From an uncultured Clostridia bacterium (GTDB taxonomy: Bacteria > Bacillota > Clostridia > Christensenellales > CAG-917), in assembly GCA_934254835.1 (NCBI GenBank), contig CAKQMI010000026.1, positions 1 through 27,494 of the forward strand: DNA of 27,494 bases. Reading direction: 5' to 3'. Each line of letters opens with the position of its first letter. The first letter of the stretch is position 1. Positions 5,839 to 14,006 of this stretch are shown here, one piece after another. The position numbers were made by a program, and so were the translations under genes. The notes below the pieces were generated by a model. It searched no databases and was not told the origin of the DNA. It saw only the letters and a list, made by a program, of their open reading frames with translations.

Positions 5839-7203
5839 TTAGTCTTTGATGAATGCCGAAAACGCAAGGTGCGCAGAATATATGTCCGCTTTGCTGATGA
5901 GTTCGTAAGGCGCGTGCATCGAAAGCACCGGGACGCCGACGTCCACCGTTTCGATATTGTTTTTGGCGATATATTTTGCAACCGTTCCGCCACCGCCGAG
6001 GTCAACTCTGCCAAGTTCCGCCGTCTGCCATGTGACGCCGTTTTCGTTGAATAGTCTGCGCACAAGTCCGATAAATTCGGCAGAAGCGTCGTTGCTGTCG
6101 GATTTTCCGCGTGCTCCCGTAAACTTGCACATTGCGACGCCTTTATTTACAAAACTTGCGTTATTGTCTTCAAAACACGAGGCAAAATCGGGATCATATC
6201 CTGCCGTGACGTCCGCCGACAAGCACAGCGACTTTTCACGAAGCGCAGACGGCAACACGCCAAAACTTTTTGCGATTTCATCCAAAATGTCGGTGATAAT
6301 CACGCACTGCATGCCCGACGTACCTTCCGAGCCGATTTCCTCTTTGTCGGCAAGGATTGTCATGACCGTTCTGTCGGTGTCTGTATCGAGCGTTGCGGTG
6401 ATTTCTGGATAAGCGCAAACCCTGTCGTCGTGACCGTATCCCGCGACAAACGCCCTGTCAAAGCCGACGTCGCGCGCTTTCATTGCGGGCACGACTTCGA
6501 GTTCCGCCGAAATGAAGTCTTCCTCGCCGATTTCGTACTCATCCATAAGGATTGAAAGGACGTTTTTCTTGACGGCGTCTTTGTCCTCGCCTTTAAGGGG
6601 TATTCCGCCGACAACCAAATTCAGATTTTCCGCCTCGAACCCTTCGGCGATTGTCTTTTTGACCTGCTCTTGCGAAAGGTGCGGTAAAAGGTCGGTGATA
6701 TAGAACACGGGATCGCTGTCTTTTTCGCCGATTTTGATGTTGATTTTTTTGCCGTTTGAAAGCACCACCACGCCGTGCAACGCAAGAGGTATCGTCAACC
6801 ATTGATATTTTTTGATACCGCCATAATAGTGCGTCTTGAAAAATGCAATGTCGCTCTTTTCGTAAAGGGGGACTTGTTTTAGATCAAGGCGCGGGCTATC
6901 GACGTGCGCAACGAGAATACGTACGCCCTCTTTGATTTTGTCTGCGCTTCCCGCTTTGACGATAAACAACGCTTTCCCGCGATTGTTGAAGTAAAGTTTG
7001 TCGCGGGGATTGATTTTATCGCCGAGTTTATATTCCTTATACCCCGCTTTTTCAAGCATATTTATGGTATATTCGACGGTTTCTCTTTCGGTCTTGCCGT
7101 TGTCGATGAACTGTTTATAGCCTTCGGAATAATCAAAAATCTTTTTGATTTTTTCGTCCGTGGCGTCCTTGTAAATATTTTTTCTTTCGTAGGTCGAAAA
7201 CAT
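5839..7203 (-). CDS. M18-family aminopeptidase (aspartyl aminopeptidase type)
   Basis: The 454-residue protein is a full-length M18 metallopeptidase that removes N-terminal, often acidic, residues from peptides in the cytoplasm. The zinc-site motifs appear in order: AHVDSPRLDLK (His100), GYGHDDRV (Asp near 260), DKEEIGSEG (Glu288/Glu289), SADVTAGYDP (Asp331) and SMHAPYE (His430). There is no signal peptide. The ATG is seven bases after AAAGGAG. The gene stands alone between its own terminator and a 147-base gap before the upstream hydrolase gene. Confidence 0.95.
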   Translation of the reverse strand: MFSTYERKNIYKDATDEKIKKIFDYSEGYKQFIDNGKTERETVEYTINMLEKAGYKEYKLGDKINPRDKLYFNNRGKALFIVKAGSADKIKEGVRILVAHVDSPRLDLKQVPLYEKSDIAFFKTHYYGGIKKYQWLTIPLALHGVVVLSNGKKINIKIGEKDSDPVFYITDLLPHLSQEQVKKTIAEGFEAENLNLVVGGIPLKGEDKDAVKKNVLSILMDEYEIGEEDFISAELEVVPAMKARDVGFDRAFVAGYGHDDRVCAYPEITATLDTDTDRTVMTILADKEEIGSEGTSGMQCVIITDILDEIAKSFGVLPSALREKSLCLSADVTAGYDPDFASCFEDNNASFVNKGVAMCKFTGARGKSDSNDASAEFIGLVRRLFNENGVTWQTAELGRVDLGGGGTVAKYIAKNNIETVDVGVPVLSMHAPYELISKADIYSAHLAFSAFIKD

Positions 7204-7281
7204 AGTGCGCTCCTTTAATAAATATTAAACATATTTTAACATATTAAATTGCCAAAGTAAAACGAAATGCAAACCGAAACA

Positions 7282-7350
7282 TCAGTCAATTTTCATTCTT
7301 TCGTCAACGCCGGGCGTGAGGACGGAAATCATCGAAACGTCAAAAAATAA
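7282..7350 (-). other. in-frame coding-like stretch after the hydrolase stop
   Basis: Directly after the TAG stop of the alpha/beta hydrolase, the same frame stays open for 22 codons to a TGA at 7282-7284. It would encode a peptide ending in LTPGVDERMKID. Its composition looks coding rather than like the AT-rich intergenic sequence around it. It may be a remnant of a lost gene end or chance. No start site is visible. Confidence 0.25.
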
Positions 7351-8163
7351 CTAAATGGTTTTGAAAAATTCCCGCGCGATTTTATAAGCAATTTCGGGGG
7401 CGCGACGACAAAAGTCGTGTCCCCTGCTTTTTACGATTGCGATTCTGCTTGACTTGATATTTTTGTGCAAAAATGCGGTGTCCGAAAGTTTTATCACGTC
7501 AAATTCCCCCGCGACGATATATGCGGGCGTTGTGATTTTTTCGAGGTGTTCTTTGGTGAGGTCGGGCTCCTCGATCATTATGCGATACATGGGGTTTCTG
7601 TCTTTCAAGTATTTCCATTTTGCCCACGTTCTGAAATGCGCTTTTATACCGCCGGGACGAGAATTTGCGCCGAACGCGACGAAGCCTTTCAACAAATTGG
7701 GATAATCGATTGCAAGTTGGATTGCTATGATACCGCCGTCGCTAAACCCAACGACCACAGGCTTTTTTAAGCCGAGCGCGGAAATGAATGCGTTGTAGTC
7801 GCTTGTCAAAAGTTTGTAAGAAAGTTCTTTGGTTTGCCCGCTTTTCCCGTGGTTTCTGCTGTCGGGCGCGAAAACTTGAAAGTCGTTGGCGAGATAGCGC
7901 ATAAGCCCCGTCAGTTCCTCGTGCGAGCCACCGTTGCCGTGAATAAGCACAAGCGGATCGCCCTCTCCCAAGACGGCGTAGTGCATACTTATCCCGTTGA
8001 CTTCGACGTAGCACTCGACGGGTTCGTCCGTGACTTTTGACGGCACGCCTTTTTTATTGACTTTTATGAGGTTGTATTTTCCGCATCTGACGTTTACGAC
8101 GATAAGCCACAAAACAATCGCCAAAACGATAAAGCCTACAACCGAAGATATAATCGGAGCCAT
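7351..8163 (-). CDS. membrane-anchored alpha/beta hydrolase
   Basis: The 270-residue protein has one N-terminal hydrophobic segment (about residues 5-25) and an alpha/beta-hydrolase domain. The oxyanion motif HGNGG is near residue 75, the nucleophile elbow VGFSDGG gives Ser141, the acid lies in AGEFD (Asp222) and the catalytic histidine in RGHDF (His249). The substrate cannot be read from the sequence; esterases, lipases and peptidases share this fold. I chose the ATG at 8163, preceded by GGAAG, over an in-frame ATG at 8202 that has no ribosome binding site; the longer form would add 13 residues. Confidence 0.88.
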   Translation of the reverse strand: MAPIISSVVGFIVLAIVLWLIVVNVRCGKYNLIKVNKKGVPSKVTDEPVECYVEVNGISMHYAVLGEGDPLVLIHGNGGSHEELTGLMRYLANDFQVFAPDSRNHGKSGQTKELSYKLLTSDYNAFISALGLKKPVVVGFSDGGIIAIQLAIDYPNLLKGFVAFGANSRPGGIKAHFRTWAKWKYLKDRNPMYRIMIEEPDLTKEHLEKITTPAYIVAGEFDVIKLSDTAFLHKNIKSSRIAIVKSRGHDFCRRAPEIAYKIAREFFKTI

Positions 8164-8225
8164 AGCACTTCCAAAACTTTTTATATATTTATCATACAAC
8201 AATTTTCAAAATTGTCAAAATGATA

Positions 8226-8252
8226 TTAAAAAAAGACGGGCATTCGCCCGCC
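8226..8252 (-). terminator. terminator of the polytopic membrane protein gene
   Basis: The hairpin GACGGGC-ATTC-GCCCGCC (8235-8252) is followed by a run of T on the minus strand. Confidence 0.88.
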
Positions 8253-8291
8253 TTGAAAAACGATATATTCGTTTTTTTTGAAATTTTCCGC

Positions 8292-9158
8292 TTATGCGTT
8301 GAACAAAACTCTTATCAAGCCGTTGTCGCCGTCGCAGAACTTGCCGATCCAATTGCCGTTGCCGTCGGTCTGTTTGCCGAGCATTCCCAACGAACCCGAG
8401 ATGATAAGAAGCAGTACGACCACCGCGACGATTGCAGTAAGTCCGATAATCTGCCATTTTCTCGGCAAGTCGTGAATGACCACCGCCGCAACGTAGAACG
8501 GAACGTATCCGATGATGAACAGAATGAACGGGAAGTTGGGTTGCCACCAAGGTTTTTCCCAAGTGAGCACGTTGCATTTGTTCAGCAAAATTTCAATGAT
8601 GACAGCCATAATACTGCCGAAAACGATGACGCCGATACGGTTGAGAATCGCCTTGACCTTCGTTTTGTATTCTTCGGGCGTGAGTTCGGATTTTTTCTTG
8701 TTCGCCTTATAATACATATTGTTGGGATCGTCCAGCCAGTTTTTGTTGGCGTCGAAGAAGCCCGTGCCCTCATAGCCCTCGCTCGTCTTCAAAAGTTTGC
8801 AGGTGAGCATACCCAAAATGAAGAACATAAACGAGATTTCGATGTTGTATCCGACAAGGATTTGCAGTGCGCTTCCGCCGGCAGCGGTCGTGCCCCATAC
8901 GGGTTGTCCCGTCGTCGCGTAAACCATCGCGTTCCAGGTTTCGTTGAATACGTCCCAAAGCCAGAACGCCGCCGCGCCGAATACCACGCTGAAACGCCTT
9001 TGTCTGATTTCGCTGACGATAAGGAACAGCCAAATGACGAAAAGCGGGACGATATACCACTTCAATCCGAATACGGGATCGCTTGGACACTGCATCGCTT
9101 GTTCAAGCATTTCGGGTGTCGTCGTGTGCGGACGCGATAAAGCAAGTGTAAGTAACAT
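8292..9158 (-). CDS. polytopic membrane protein of unknown family
   Basis: The 288-residue protein has about six hydrophobic segments: WYIVPLFVIWLFLIV (near residue 34), FSVVFGAAAFWLW, ISFMFFILGMLTC, VIVFGSIMAVIIEILL, FPFILFIIGYVPFYVAAVVI and a final segment near residues 240-262. A hydrophilic stretch with NKNWLDDPNN and KANKKK (about residues 138-170) separates the two halves. Conserved-looking Trp-rich motifs (WDVFNETWNAMVY, EKPWWQPNFPF) might line a substrate site, but I recognise no family. The ATG at 9158 follows GAGGAGGG by six bases; an upstream ATG at 9173 would put that binding site inside the gene. It stands alone with its own terminator. Confidence 0.8.
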   Translation of the reverse strand: MLLTLALSRPHTTTPEMLEQAMQCPSDPVFGLKWYIVPLFVIWLFLIVSEIRQRRFSVVFGAAAFWLWDVFNETWNAMVYATTGQPVWGTTAAGGSALQILVGYNIEISFMFFILGMLTCKLLKTSEGYEGTGFFDANKNWLDDPNNMYYKANKKKSELTPEEYKTKVKAILNRIGVIVFGSIMAVIIEILLNKCNVLTWEKPWWQPNFPFILFIIGYVPFYVAAVVIHDLPRKWQIIGLTAIVAVVVLLLIISGSLGMLGKQTDGNGNWIGKFCDGDNGLIRVLFNA

Positions 9159-9236
9159 AATTTCCCTCCTCAAAATAATTATAAGTTTAGTATAACACGG
9201 AAGTTTTGAAATGAAGTGAGAAAGTCATACAAATGC

Positions 9237-9267
9237 AAAAAAATACGACAATCCGTCGGGATTGTCG
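9237..9267 (-). terminator. terminator of rpsU
   Basis: The hairpin CGACAATCC / GGATTGTCG (9246-9267) with a four-base loop is followed on the minus strand by a run of T. Confidence 0.9.
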
Positions 9268-9278
9268 CATAAACTCAA

Positions 9279-9458
9279 TTAGTTTTTGTACATACGCTTG
9301 CGCGCTGCTTCTGCCTTTTTCTTGCGTTTTACGCTGGGTTTTTCGTACGCTTCGCGTTTACGAAGGTCGCCGATGATACCGTCACGCGCGCATTTTCTCT
9401 TAAAACGGCGGAGAGCATTATCAATCGATTCATTTTCACCGACTTTAACAGTTGACAT
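9279..9458 (-). CDS. rpsU: 30S ribosomal protein bS21
   Basis: The 59-residue, very basic protein starts MSTVKVGENESIDNALRRFK and ends in a lysine- and arginine-rich tail (RKKKAEAARKRMYKN), the signature of bS21. bS21 is a late-assembly small-subunit protein near the anti-Shine-Dalgarno end of 16S rRNA. An AGGCGGTG-like ribosome binding site precedes the ATG. It lies downstream of the HIT gene, as in many Bacillota, but has its own consensus promoter and a small leader hairpin. Confidence 0.96.
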   Translation of the reverse strand: MSTVKVGENESIDNALRRFKRKCARDGIIGDLRKREAYEKPSVKRKKKAEAARKRMYKN

Positions 9459-9487
9459 CTTTATTCACCGCCTTTTTTTGAGTATTT

Positions 9488-9499
9488 GTTGCAAGCAAC
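9488..9499 (-). promoter_or_regulatory. small hairpin in the rpsU leader
   Basis: GTTGC-AA-GCAAC lies between the rpsU promoter and its ribosome binding site. It could be a simple leader structure; autoregulation is only a guess. Confidence 0.3.
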
Positions 9500-9506
9500 A
9501 TTATTT

Positions 9507-9534
9507 ATTATATAAATTCGCCAAAATTTGTCAA
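9507..9534 (-). promoter_or_regulatory. promoter of rpsU
   Basis: Minus-strand TTGACA (9529-9534), 16 bases, TATAAT (9507-9512), both boxes exact. Confidence 0.85.
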
Positions 9535-9547
9535 GCAAAATTTACTT

Positions 9548-9883
9548 TTAGCCCATTTTCTCCGAAAGTTTTTCGCCACCCATAATATGGATATGCAGGT
9601 GGTCAACCGATTGACAGCCGTCCGCGCCCTTGTTCGACACAAGACGGAAGCCGTTTTGAAGCCCCAGTTTGTCGGTCATTTTGCCAAGCGTCAACAGCAT
9701 ACGGGAAAGGGTTGTTGCCTGTTCCTCGTTCATTTCGGTAATGCTTGCAAAATGCTCCTTCGGGATCATAAGGTAATGGATTTTCGCCTGCGGATTGATA
9801 TCCTTGATAATAATCATATCGTCGTCTTCATAGACTTTGGTCGAGGGAATTTCACCCGCGATAATCTTGCAAAATACGCACAT
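9548..9883 (-). CDS. HIT-family nucleotide-binding hydrolase
   Basis: The 111-residue protein is a histidine-triad hydrolase of the Hint type. The triad HLHIHIMGG holds His95, His97 and His99, and the N-terminal CVFC (Cys2, Cys5) is the zinc pair common in bacterial Hint proteins. Family members hydrolyse nucleoside phosphoramidates such as AMP-lysine. AAAGGAGA precedes the ATG. It starts 34 bases after mtaB and is probably the last gene of the heat-shock operon. Confidence 0.94.
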   Translation of the reverse strand: MCVFCKIIAGEIPSTKVYEDDDMIIIKDINPQAKIHYLMIPKEHFASITEMNEEQATTLSRMLLTLGKMTDKLGLQNGFRLVSNKGADGCQSVDHLHIHIMGGEKLSEKMG

Positions 9884-9917
9884 ACTATTCTCCTTTAAGT
9901 GGTTTTTTATAATACTT

Positions 9918-11144
9918 TTACATCAAACCGTCAAAAATTTCCTGTTTTGCGGTGATTTTTTTGATTTCGTCGGGTTTTGCGTTTTTGTCGTAAAACCTCA
10001 GATAATTTTCGCTGTACCCTGCGCAATAGCCGTTTTCGTACTCCTCAAAAAGCACCTCGTGACAAACGCCGATATTTTTAAGAAGGAATTCTTTTTTGAG
10101 ATTTTCCTTGATAATCAGCATATCTTTCATGCGCTCGTCGATGACGGACGACGAAAGAGGTTTGTACCTTTTGAAAGCAACCGTTCCTCGACGCGGTGAA
10201 TACGGAAAACAGTGGACGTCCGAAAATCCGACGCTTTTTACAAACTCTTTTGATATTTCAAATTCCTTGTCGGTTTCGGTCGGAAATCCTACGATGACGT
10301 CGGTTGTAATTCCCGCAAGCGGAAAGTATTTTCTGATGAGTTTTACCCTTTCAAGATAGTCGGCGGTTTTATAATGGCGGTTCATCGTCCTCAAAACCTC
10401 GTCGCTTCCCGACTGCAACGACAAATGAAAATGCGGACAAAAATGTATGAGTTCGCATAGCGCCGTCAACAATTCGTCGTCGATGACGTTCATTTCAAAA
10501 CTCCCGAGACGGATTCGTTTATCGACGTCTTTCAGCGCGCGCACAAGGTCTATTAAGGAAAGCCCCGTGTCTTTTCCGTACGACGAAATGTCGATGCCCG
10601 TCAAAACGACTTCCTTTATGCAGTCGGGCAAAGAGTTTATCTCGCTCACGACATTTTCAATCGCCCTGCTCCTGCTTCTTCCGCGAACATACGGGATAAG
10701 GCAATAACTGCAAAAGTTGTTGCAACCGTCCTGAATTTTGACGTACGCCCTCGTTCTGGTGGTTTCGGCAAAGCCGACTTCCTCGTAATCTTTGGGAATT
10801 TCCTCGACGTTGACGCCGTCGGACGGAAGCATCGAAAGCAAATCTTTTTTGGCAGTGCCCGAAACGTAAACGACGCCGTCCTTTTCAAACTGTCCCGCGT
10901 TGTTTTCGGACGCGCAACCGCAAATCAGGATTTTGGCGTCGGGGTTTTGCTTTTTGACGCGCGCGACGCACTGGCGTGATTTTTTCTCGGCTTCTGCGGT
11001 GACCGCGCAGGTATTTATGACGTAATAATCGGCTTTTTCCAGTTTATCGGTGACTTCAAAGCCTTTTTCTTTGAGTTTTCTTTCGATAACGTCGCTTTCG
11101 TAGCGGTTGACTTTGCAACCGAGCGTGAATACGCAAACTTTCAT
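9918..11144 (-). CDS. mtaB: tRNA t6A37 methylthiotransferase MtaB
   Basis: The 408-residue protein is a radical-SAM methylthiotransferase of the MtaB group, which turns t6A37 into ms2t6A37 in tRNAs reading ANN codons. The N-terminal domain has Cys10 (FTLGCKVN), Cys46 (INTCAVT) and Cys77 (ICGCASE) for the auxiliary iron-sulfur cluster. The radical-SAM site is GCNNFCSYC (Cys141, Cys145, Cys148), followed by PYVRGRSRSR. A short TRAM-like tail ends the protein. Motif and gene order favour MtaB over MiaB. The start at 11144 has GGGAGGG before it and overlaps the rsmE stop by four bases; an upstream in-frame extension lies inside rsmE and is not used. Confidence 0.94.
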   Translation of the reverse strand: MKVCVFTLGCKVNRYESDVIERKLKEKGFEVTDKLEKADYYVINTCAVTAEAEKKSRQCVARVKKQNPDAKILICGCASENNAGQFEKDGVVYVSGTAKKDLLSMLPSDGVNVEEIPKDYEEVGFAETTRTRAYVKIQDGCNNFCSYCLIPYVRGRSRSRAIENVVSEINSLPDCIKEVVLTGIDISSYGKDTGLSLIDLVRALKDVDKRIRLGSFEMNVIDDELLTALCELIHFCPHFHLSLQSGSDEVLRTMNRHYKTADYLERVKLIRKYFPLAGITTDVIVGFPTETDKEFEISKEFVKSVGFSDVHCFPYSPRRGTVAFKRYKPLSSSVIDERMKDMLIIKENLKKEFLLKNIGVCHEVLFEEYENGYCAGYSENYLRFYDKNAKPDEIKKITAKQEIFDGLM

Positions 11145-11842
11145 AAAAGCCCTCCCGTTTTGAGTTGCACGAGAGTCGTCGCAACCACCGACGCGGTTTC
11201 GGCGCGCAAAATACGCTTGCCGAGCGACACGGTTTTTATGCCTTTGTTTTTTGCAAGTGTGATTTCTCTTTCCGAAAAACCGCCCTCGCTCCCGACGAAA
11301 AACTCCGTTGTGGCGACGGGAATATCGCTTGCCGAAATTTCGCAATCGCCTTCGTAAAAAATAACCGCTTCTTTTGCGTTTTTGACGGCGTTTTCGAATG
11401 TCGAAAACTCGACCGTGACGTCGTCCGCTCTGTCGCACTGCTTCAACGCTTCTTTTGCGATTTTATTAAGTCTTTCGAGATTGACGTCCTTTTCAACCAC
11501 GTTATCGCTTGTGAAAAACACAATTCTGCTGACGCCCAATTCCACCGCTTTTTGCGCGATAAAGTCGTTTTTTCCTGTCTTGCAACTGCCCTGATACAAA
11601 GTAATTGCCTTTTCGGGCGTGGCGGAATTTTTGACTCTTTCGGAGATTTTCACAAAAAGTCTGTCTTTTTTTATGTCGATGATGACGCCGTTATAATCGT
11701 ATCCGTCGCCGACGTTCACGATGACGGAAAATCCGATTTTTTGGCGCAGGACTTTGACGGCGTAGATAAACTCGTCGTTTGAAATTTCAAAAACGCCGTC
11801 GCGATAATCCGATAAATTTGCTCGTAAACGTCTGATTTCCAT
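11141..11842 (-). CDS. rsmE: 16S rRNA m3U1498 methyltransferase RsmE
   Basis: The 233-residue SPOUT-fold enzyme methylates N3 of U1498 in 16S rRNA. The N-terminal PUA-like region (residues 1-70) is followed by YQGSCKTGKNDFIAQKAVELGV, the EALKQCDRAD segment, and the SAM-binding knot motifs VGSEGGFSE (about residue 183) and LGKRILRAETA (about residue 207). The start overlaps the prmA stop by one base (TAATG) with no separate ribosome binding site, so translation is probably coupled. Confidence 0.95.
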   Translation of the reverse strand: MEIRRLRANLSDYRDGVFEISNDEFIYAVKVLRQKIGFSVIVNVGDGYDYNGVIIDIKKDRLFVKISERVKNSATPEKAITLYQGSCKTGKNDFIAQKAVELGVSRIVFFTSDNVVEKDVNLERLNKIAKEALKQCDRADDVTVEFSTFENAVKNAKEAVIFYEGDCEISASDIPVATTEFFVGSEGGFSEREITLAKNKGIKTVSLGKRILRAETASVVATTLVQLKTGGLL

Positions 11843-12774
11843 TATTTTTTGAATTCAAGCGCGTTCCATTCTCCGTCGCGGACGTGCTTTATAAACTTAA
11901 ATCCGGCGTTTTCAAAAGCGGTTTTCACCTCGTCCAAACGCGCGTGGATTATGCCCGACAAAATTATCGTGCCGTCGTTTTTCAAAAACCTGCCGATATC
12001 TTTTGAAAGCCTGATGAGAATGTCAGCGGTAATATTTGCAAAAACGACGTCGGCGGGCTCTTTGCTTTTTTCCAGAAGGTCGGCGCGTTCGATATCGCAT
12101 TTGTCTTTTACGTTATTGAGTTTTGCGTTTTCCTTTGCGGTGTCGATTGCGGTGCTGTCGATGTCGCACATATAGGCGTTTTTCGCGCCCGACAAAATCG
12201 ACGCGATACCCAAAATACCGCTCCCGGTGCCGACGTCGATGACGGATTTTCCGTTGACGTCGATTTCGCCCAAAAGGTCCAGGCACATTTTTGTGGTTTC
12301 GTGCTCGCCTGTGCCGAACGCCATACCGGGGTTAATCCACAGGATTTTTTCGTCCGCGCTTTTTCGGTATTTTATCCAAACGGGGACGACCGTCACCGAC
12401 TTTGTGACGATGGGTTTATAATATTTTTTCCACTCGTTTTTCCAGTCCTCGTCGTCGAGTGTATTGACAATTATTTCGCCACTTCCGAGGTTAAACGGGG
12501 AATTTTTCTTCAATTCTTTGATTTCTTCGGCGATTTTTTGCAACACTTCGGTTTTTTCTTCCTCGCCGATAATGCCCTTAACGAACACTCTGTCGTCGAG
12601 GTTGTTCACAAGATTTTCGTCGATATAGTCCCACACAATATCGCTACCGTACAACGCGAGAATATCTTGTCTGTCGTAAATCGAAACGCCTCCGCAACCA
12701 ACCGAAAAGAGAGCGTCGGCAAACAAATCCGCGCCCTCGTGGGTTGATATAAGCGTCACTTCATACCATTTCAT
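11842..12774 (-). CDS. prmA: ribosomal protein L11 methyltransferase PrmA
   Basis: The 310-residue protein trimethylates lysines and the N-terminus of ribosomal protein uL11. An N-terminal substrate-binding domain (residues 1-100) is followed by the PrmA signature NPGMAFGTGEHETT (149-161), the SAM motif VIDVGTGSGILG (178-189) and VFANITADILI (about residue 245). It lies 16 bases after dnaJ, the usual Bacillota position. Confidence 0.95.
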   Translation of the reverse strand: MKWYEVTLISTHEGADLFADALFSVGCGGVSIYDRQDILALYGSDIVWDYIDENLVNNLDDRVFVKGIIGEEEKTEVLQKIAEEIKELKKNSPFNLGSGEIIVNTLDDEDWKNEWKKYYKPIVTKSVTVVPVWIKYRKSADEKILWINPGMAFGTGEHETTKMCLDLLGEIDVNGKSVIDVGTGSGILGIASILSGAKNAYMCDIDSTAIDTAKENAKLNNVKDKCDIERADLLEKSKEPADVVFANITADILIRLSKDIGRFLKNDGTIILSGIIHARLDEVKTAFENAGFKFIKHVRDGEWNALEFKK

Positions 12775-12790
12775 TTATTATGTACGCCCC

Positions 12791-13939
12791 TTAAATTTTG
12801 TCTTTGAAAGCGGTTTTTTTCGGATACTGCTTTGCCGTCGACAAACTGTCGAGTTTATACAGCAAGTCGCGTTGCTCCGACGTGAGTTTTTGCGGAACTT
12901 CCACAATAACGTTCACATACAAGTCGCCGTAATCTTTGAGTTTCAGGTGTTTTATGCCCTTGTTTCTTATGCGGAAAACCGTACCGCTTTGAGTGCCTGC
13001 AGGGATTTCAAGTTCGGCGGAGTCTTTAAGCGTGGGGATTTGCACCCTGCAACCGAGTGACGCCTGAATCATCGTGACGGGATAATCGAGATACAAATCC
13101 GTGCCTTTTCTGACAAAGAATTTGTGCGGTTTTACGGTGATGAAAACGACCGCGCTTCCCGAAGGACCGCCGTTGTAACCCGCCTCGCCCTCGTTGTAAT
13201 AAGTCATACGTTGACCGTCGTCGATGCCTGCGGGAACGACAATTTTCAGAGTTTTTTCAGCCGAAATCCTGCCTTTTCCGTTGCATTTTGGACATTTATC
13301 AACGACAACACGTCCCGTGCCACCGCAATCGGGGCAAACTGTCTGCGTCGAAAACTGACCAAGCGGAGTGCGCTTTACGCTGTTGACAACGCCCGTGCCG
13401 TTACATTTTGTACAGGTTTTGGTGACACCGCCTTTTGCGCCCGTACCTTTGCAGTCGGGACAATTCTCGGTGCGTTTATATTTGATTTCCTTTTCGCAAC
13501 CGAACGCCGCCTCTTCAAAAGTGAGCGTCAGGTTCAGACGAATGTCTTCGCCCTGCACGGCGCGCGTGGATTTCTTACTGCGTGATCCGCCAAACGGACT
13601 GCCACCGCCAAAGAAACTCGAGAAAATGTCGCCAAGGTCGATATCCATACCGCCCATGCCCGAGCCTCCCCAGAAACCGCCACCTCCCGAAAACGCCGAT
13701 TGCGGATCTTCGGTGCCGTAGGTGTCGTAAACCTTGCGTTTTTCGGGATCGGACAAGACCTCGTAAGCGTGGTTGACTTCCTTAAATTTTTCTTCTGCCT
13801 TCTTTTTTTCTTCGTCGCTTGCGGTGGTGTACAAATCGGGGTGGTACTTTTTCGCAAGTTTTCTGTATGCCGACTTCAATTCGTCGGCGGACGCCGTTTT
13901 TTCGACGCCCAAAATTTTGTATAAATCAGTTTGTGCCAT
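12791..13939 (-). CDS. dnaJ: co-chaperone DnaJ
   Basis: The 382-residue type I J-protein has the J domain with the HPD motif (His33-Pro34-Asp35) that stimulates DnaK ATPase, a Gly/Phe region (about residues 80-115), four CxxCxGxG zinc repeats (CPDCKGTG, CTKCNGTG, CPDCGGTG, CPKCNGKG) and two C-terminal substrate-binding beta domains. All parts are intact. Its ribosome binding site is weak. A strong hairpin lies in the 67-base gap after dnaK and may reduce its expression relative to DnaK. Confidence 0.97.
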   Translation of the reverse strand: MAQTDLYKILGVEKTASADELKSAYRKLAKKYHPDLYTTASDEEKKKAEEKFKEVNHAYEVLSDPEKRKVYDTYGTEDPQSAFSGGGGFWGGSGMGGMDIDLGDIFSSFFGGGSPFGGSRSKKSTRAVQGEDIRLNLTLTFEEAAFGCEKEIKYKRTENCPDCKGTGAKGGVTKTCTKCNGTGVVNSVKRTPLGQFSTQTVCPDCGGTGRVVVDKCPKCNGKGRISAEKTLKIVVPAGIDDGQRMTYYNEGEAGYNGGPSGSAVVFITVKPHKFFVRKGTDLYLDYPVTMIQASLGCRVQIPTLKDSAELEIPAGTQSGTVFRIRNKGIKHLKLKDYGDLYVNVIVEVPQKLTSEQRDLLYKLDSLSTAKQYPKKTAFKDKI

Positions 13940-13964
13940 AAATTATCTTATTTTAATAGCCGAA

Positions 13965-13987
13965 ACTCACCCCGCTTTGGGGTGAGT
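13965..13987 (-). promoter_or_regulatory. intercistronic hairpin between dnaK and dnaJ
   Basis: ACTCACCCC and GGGGTGAGT form a perfect 9-bp stem with a 5-base loop. It lacks a T run on the minus strand (TTTCGG follows), so it is more likely an attenuator or mRNA-stability element than a full terminator. Confidence 0.7.
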
Positions 13988-14006
13988 ACGGACACTTTAT
14001 TTTTGA

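Noticed and set aside
9918..11144. MiaB rather than MtaB.
   Set aside because: Position directly after rsmE and the N-terminal FTLGCKVN motif are those of MtaB; MiaB typically starts with a TYGCQMN motif.
11145..11438. An upstream in-frame extension of mtaB.
   Set aside because: It lies inside rsmE; the ATG at 11144 has a clear binding site and begins the MtaB signature.
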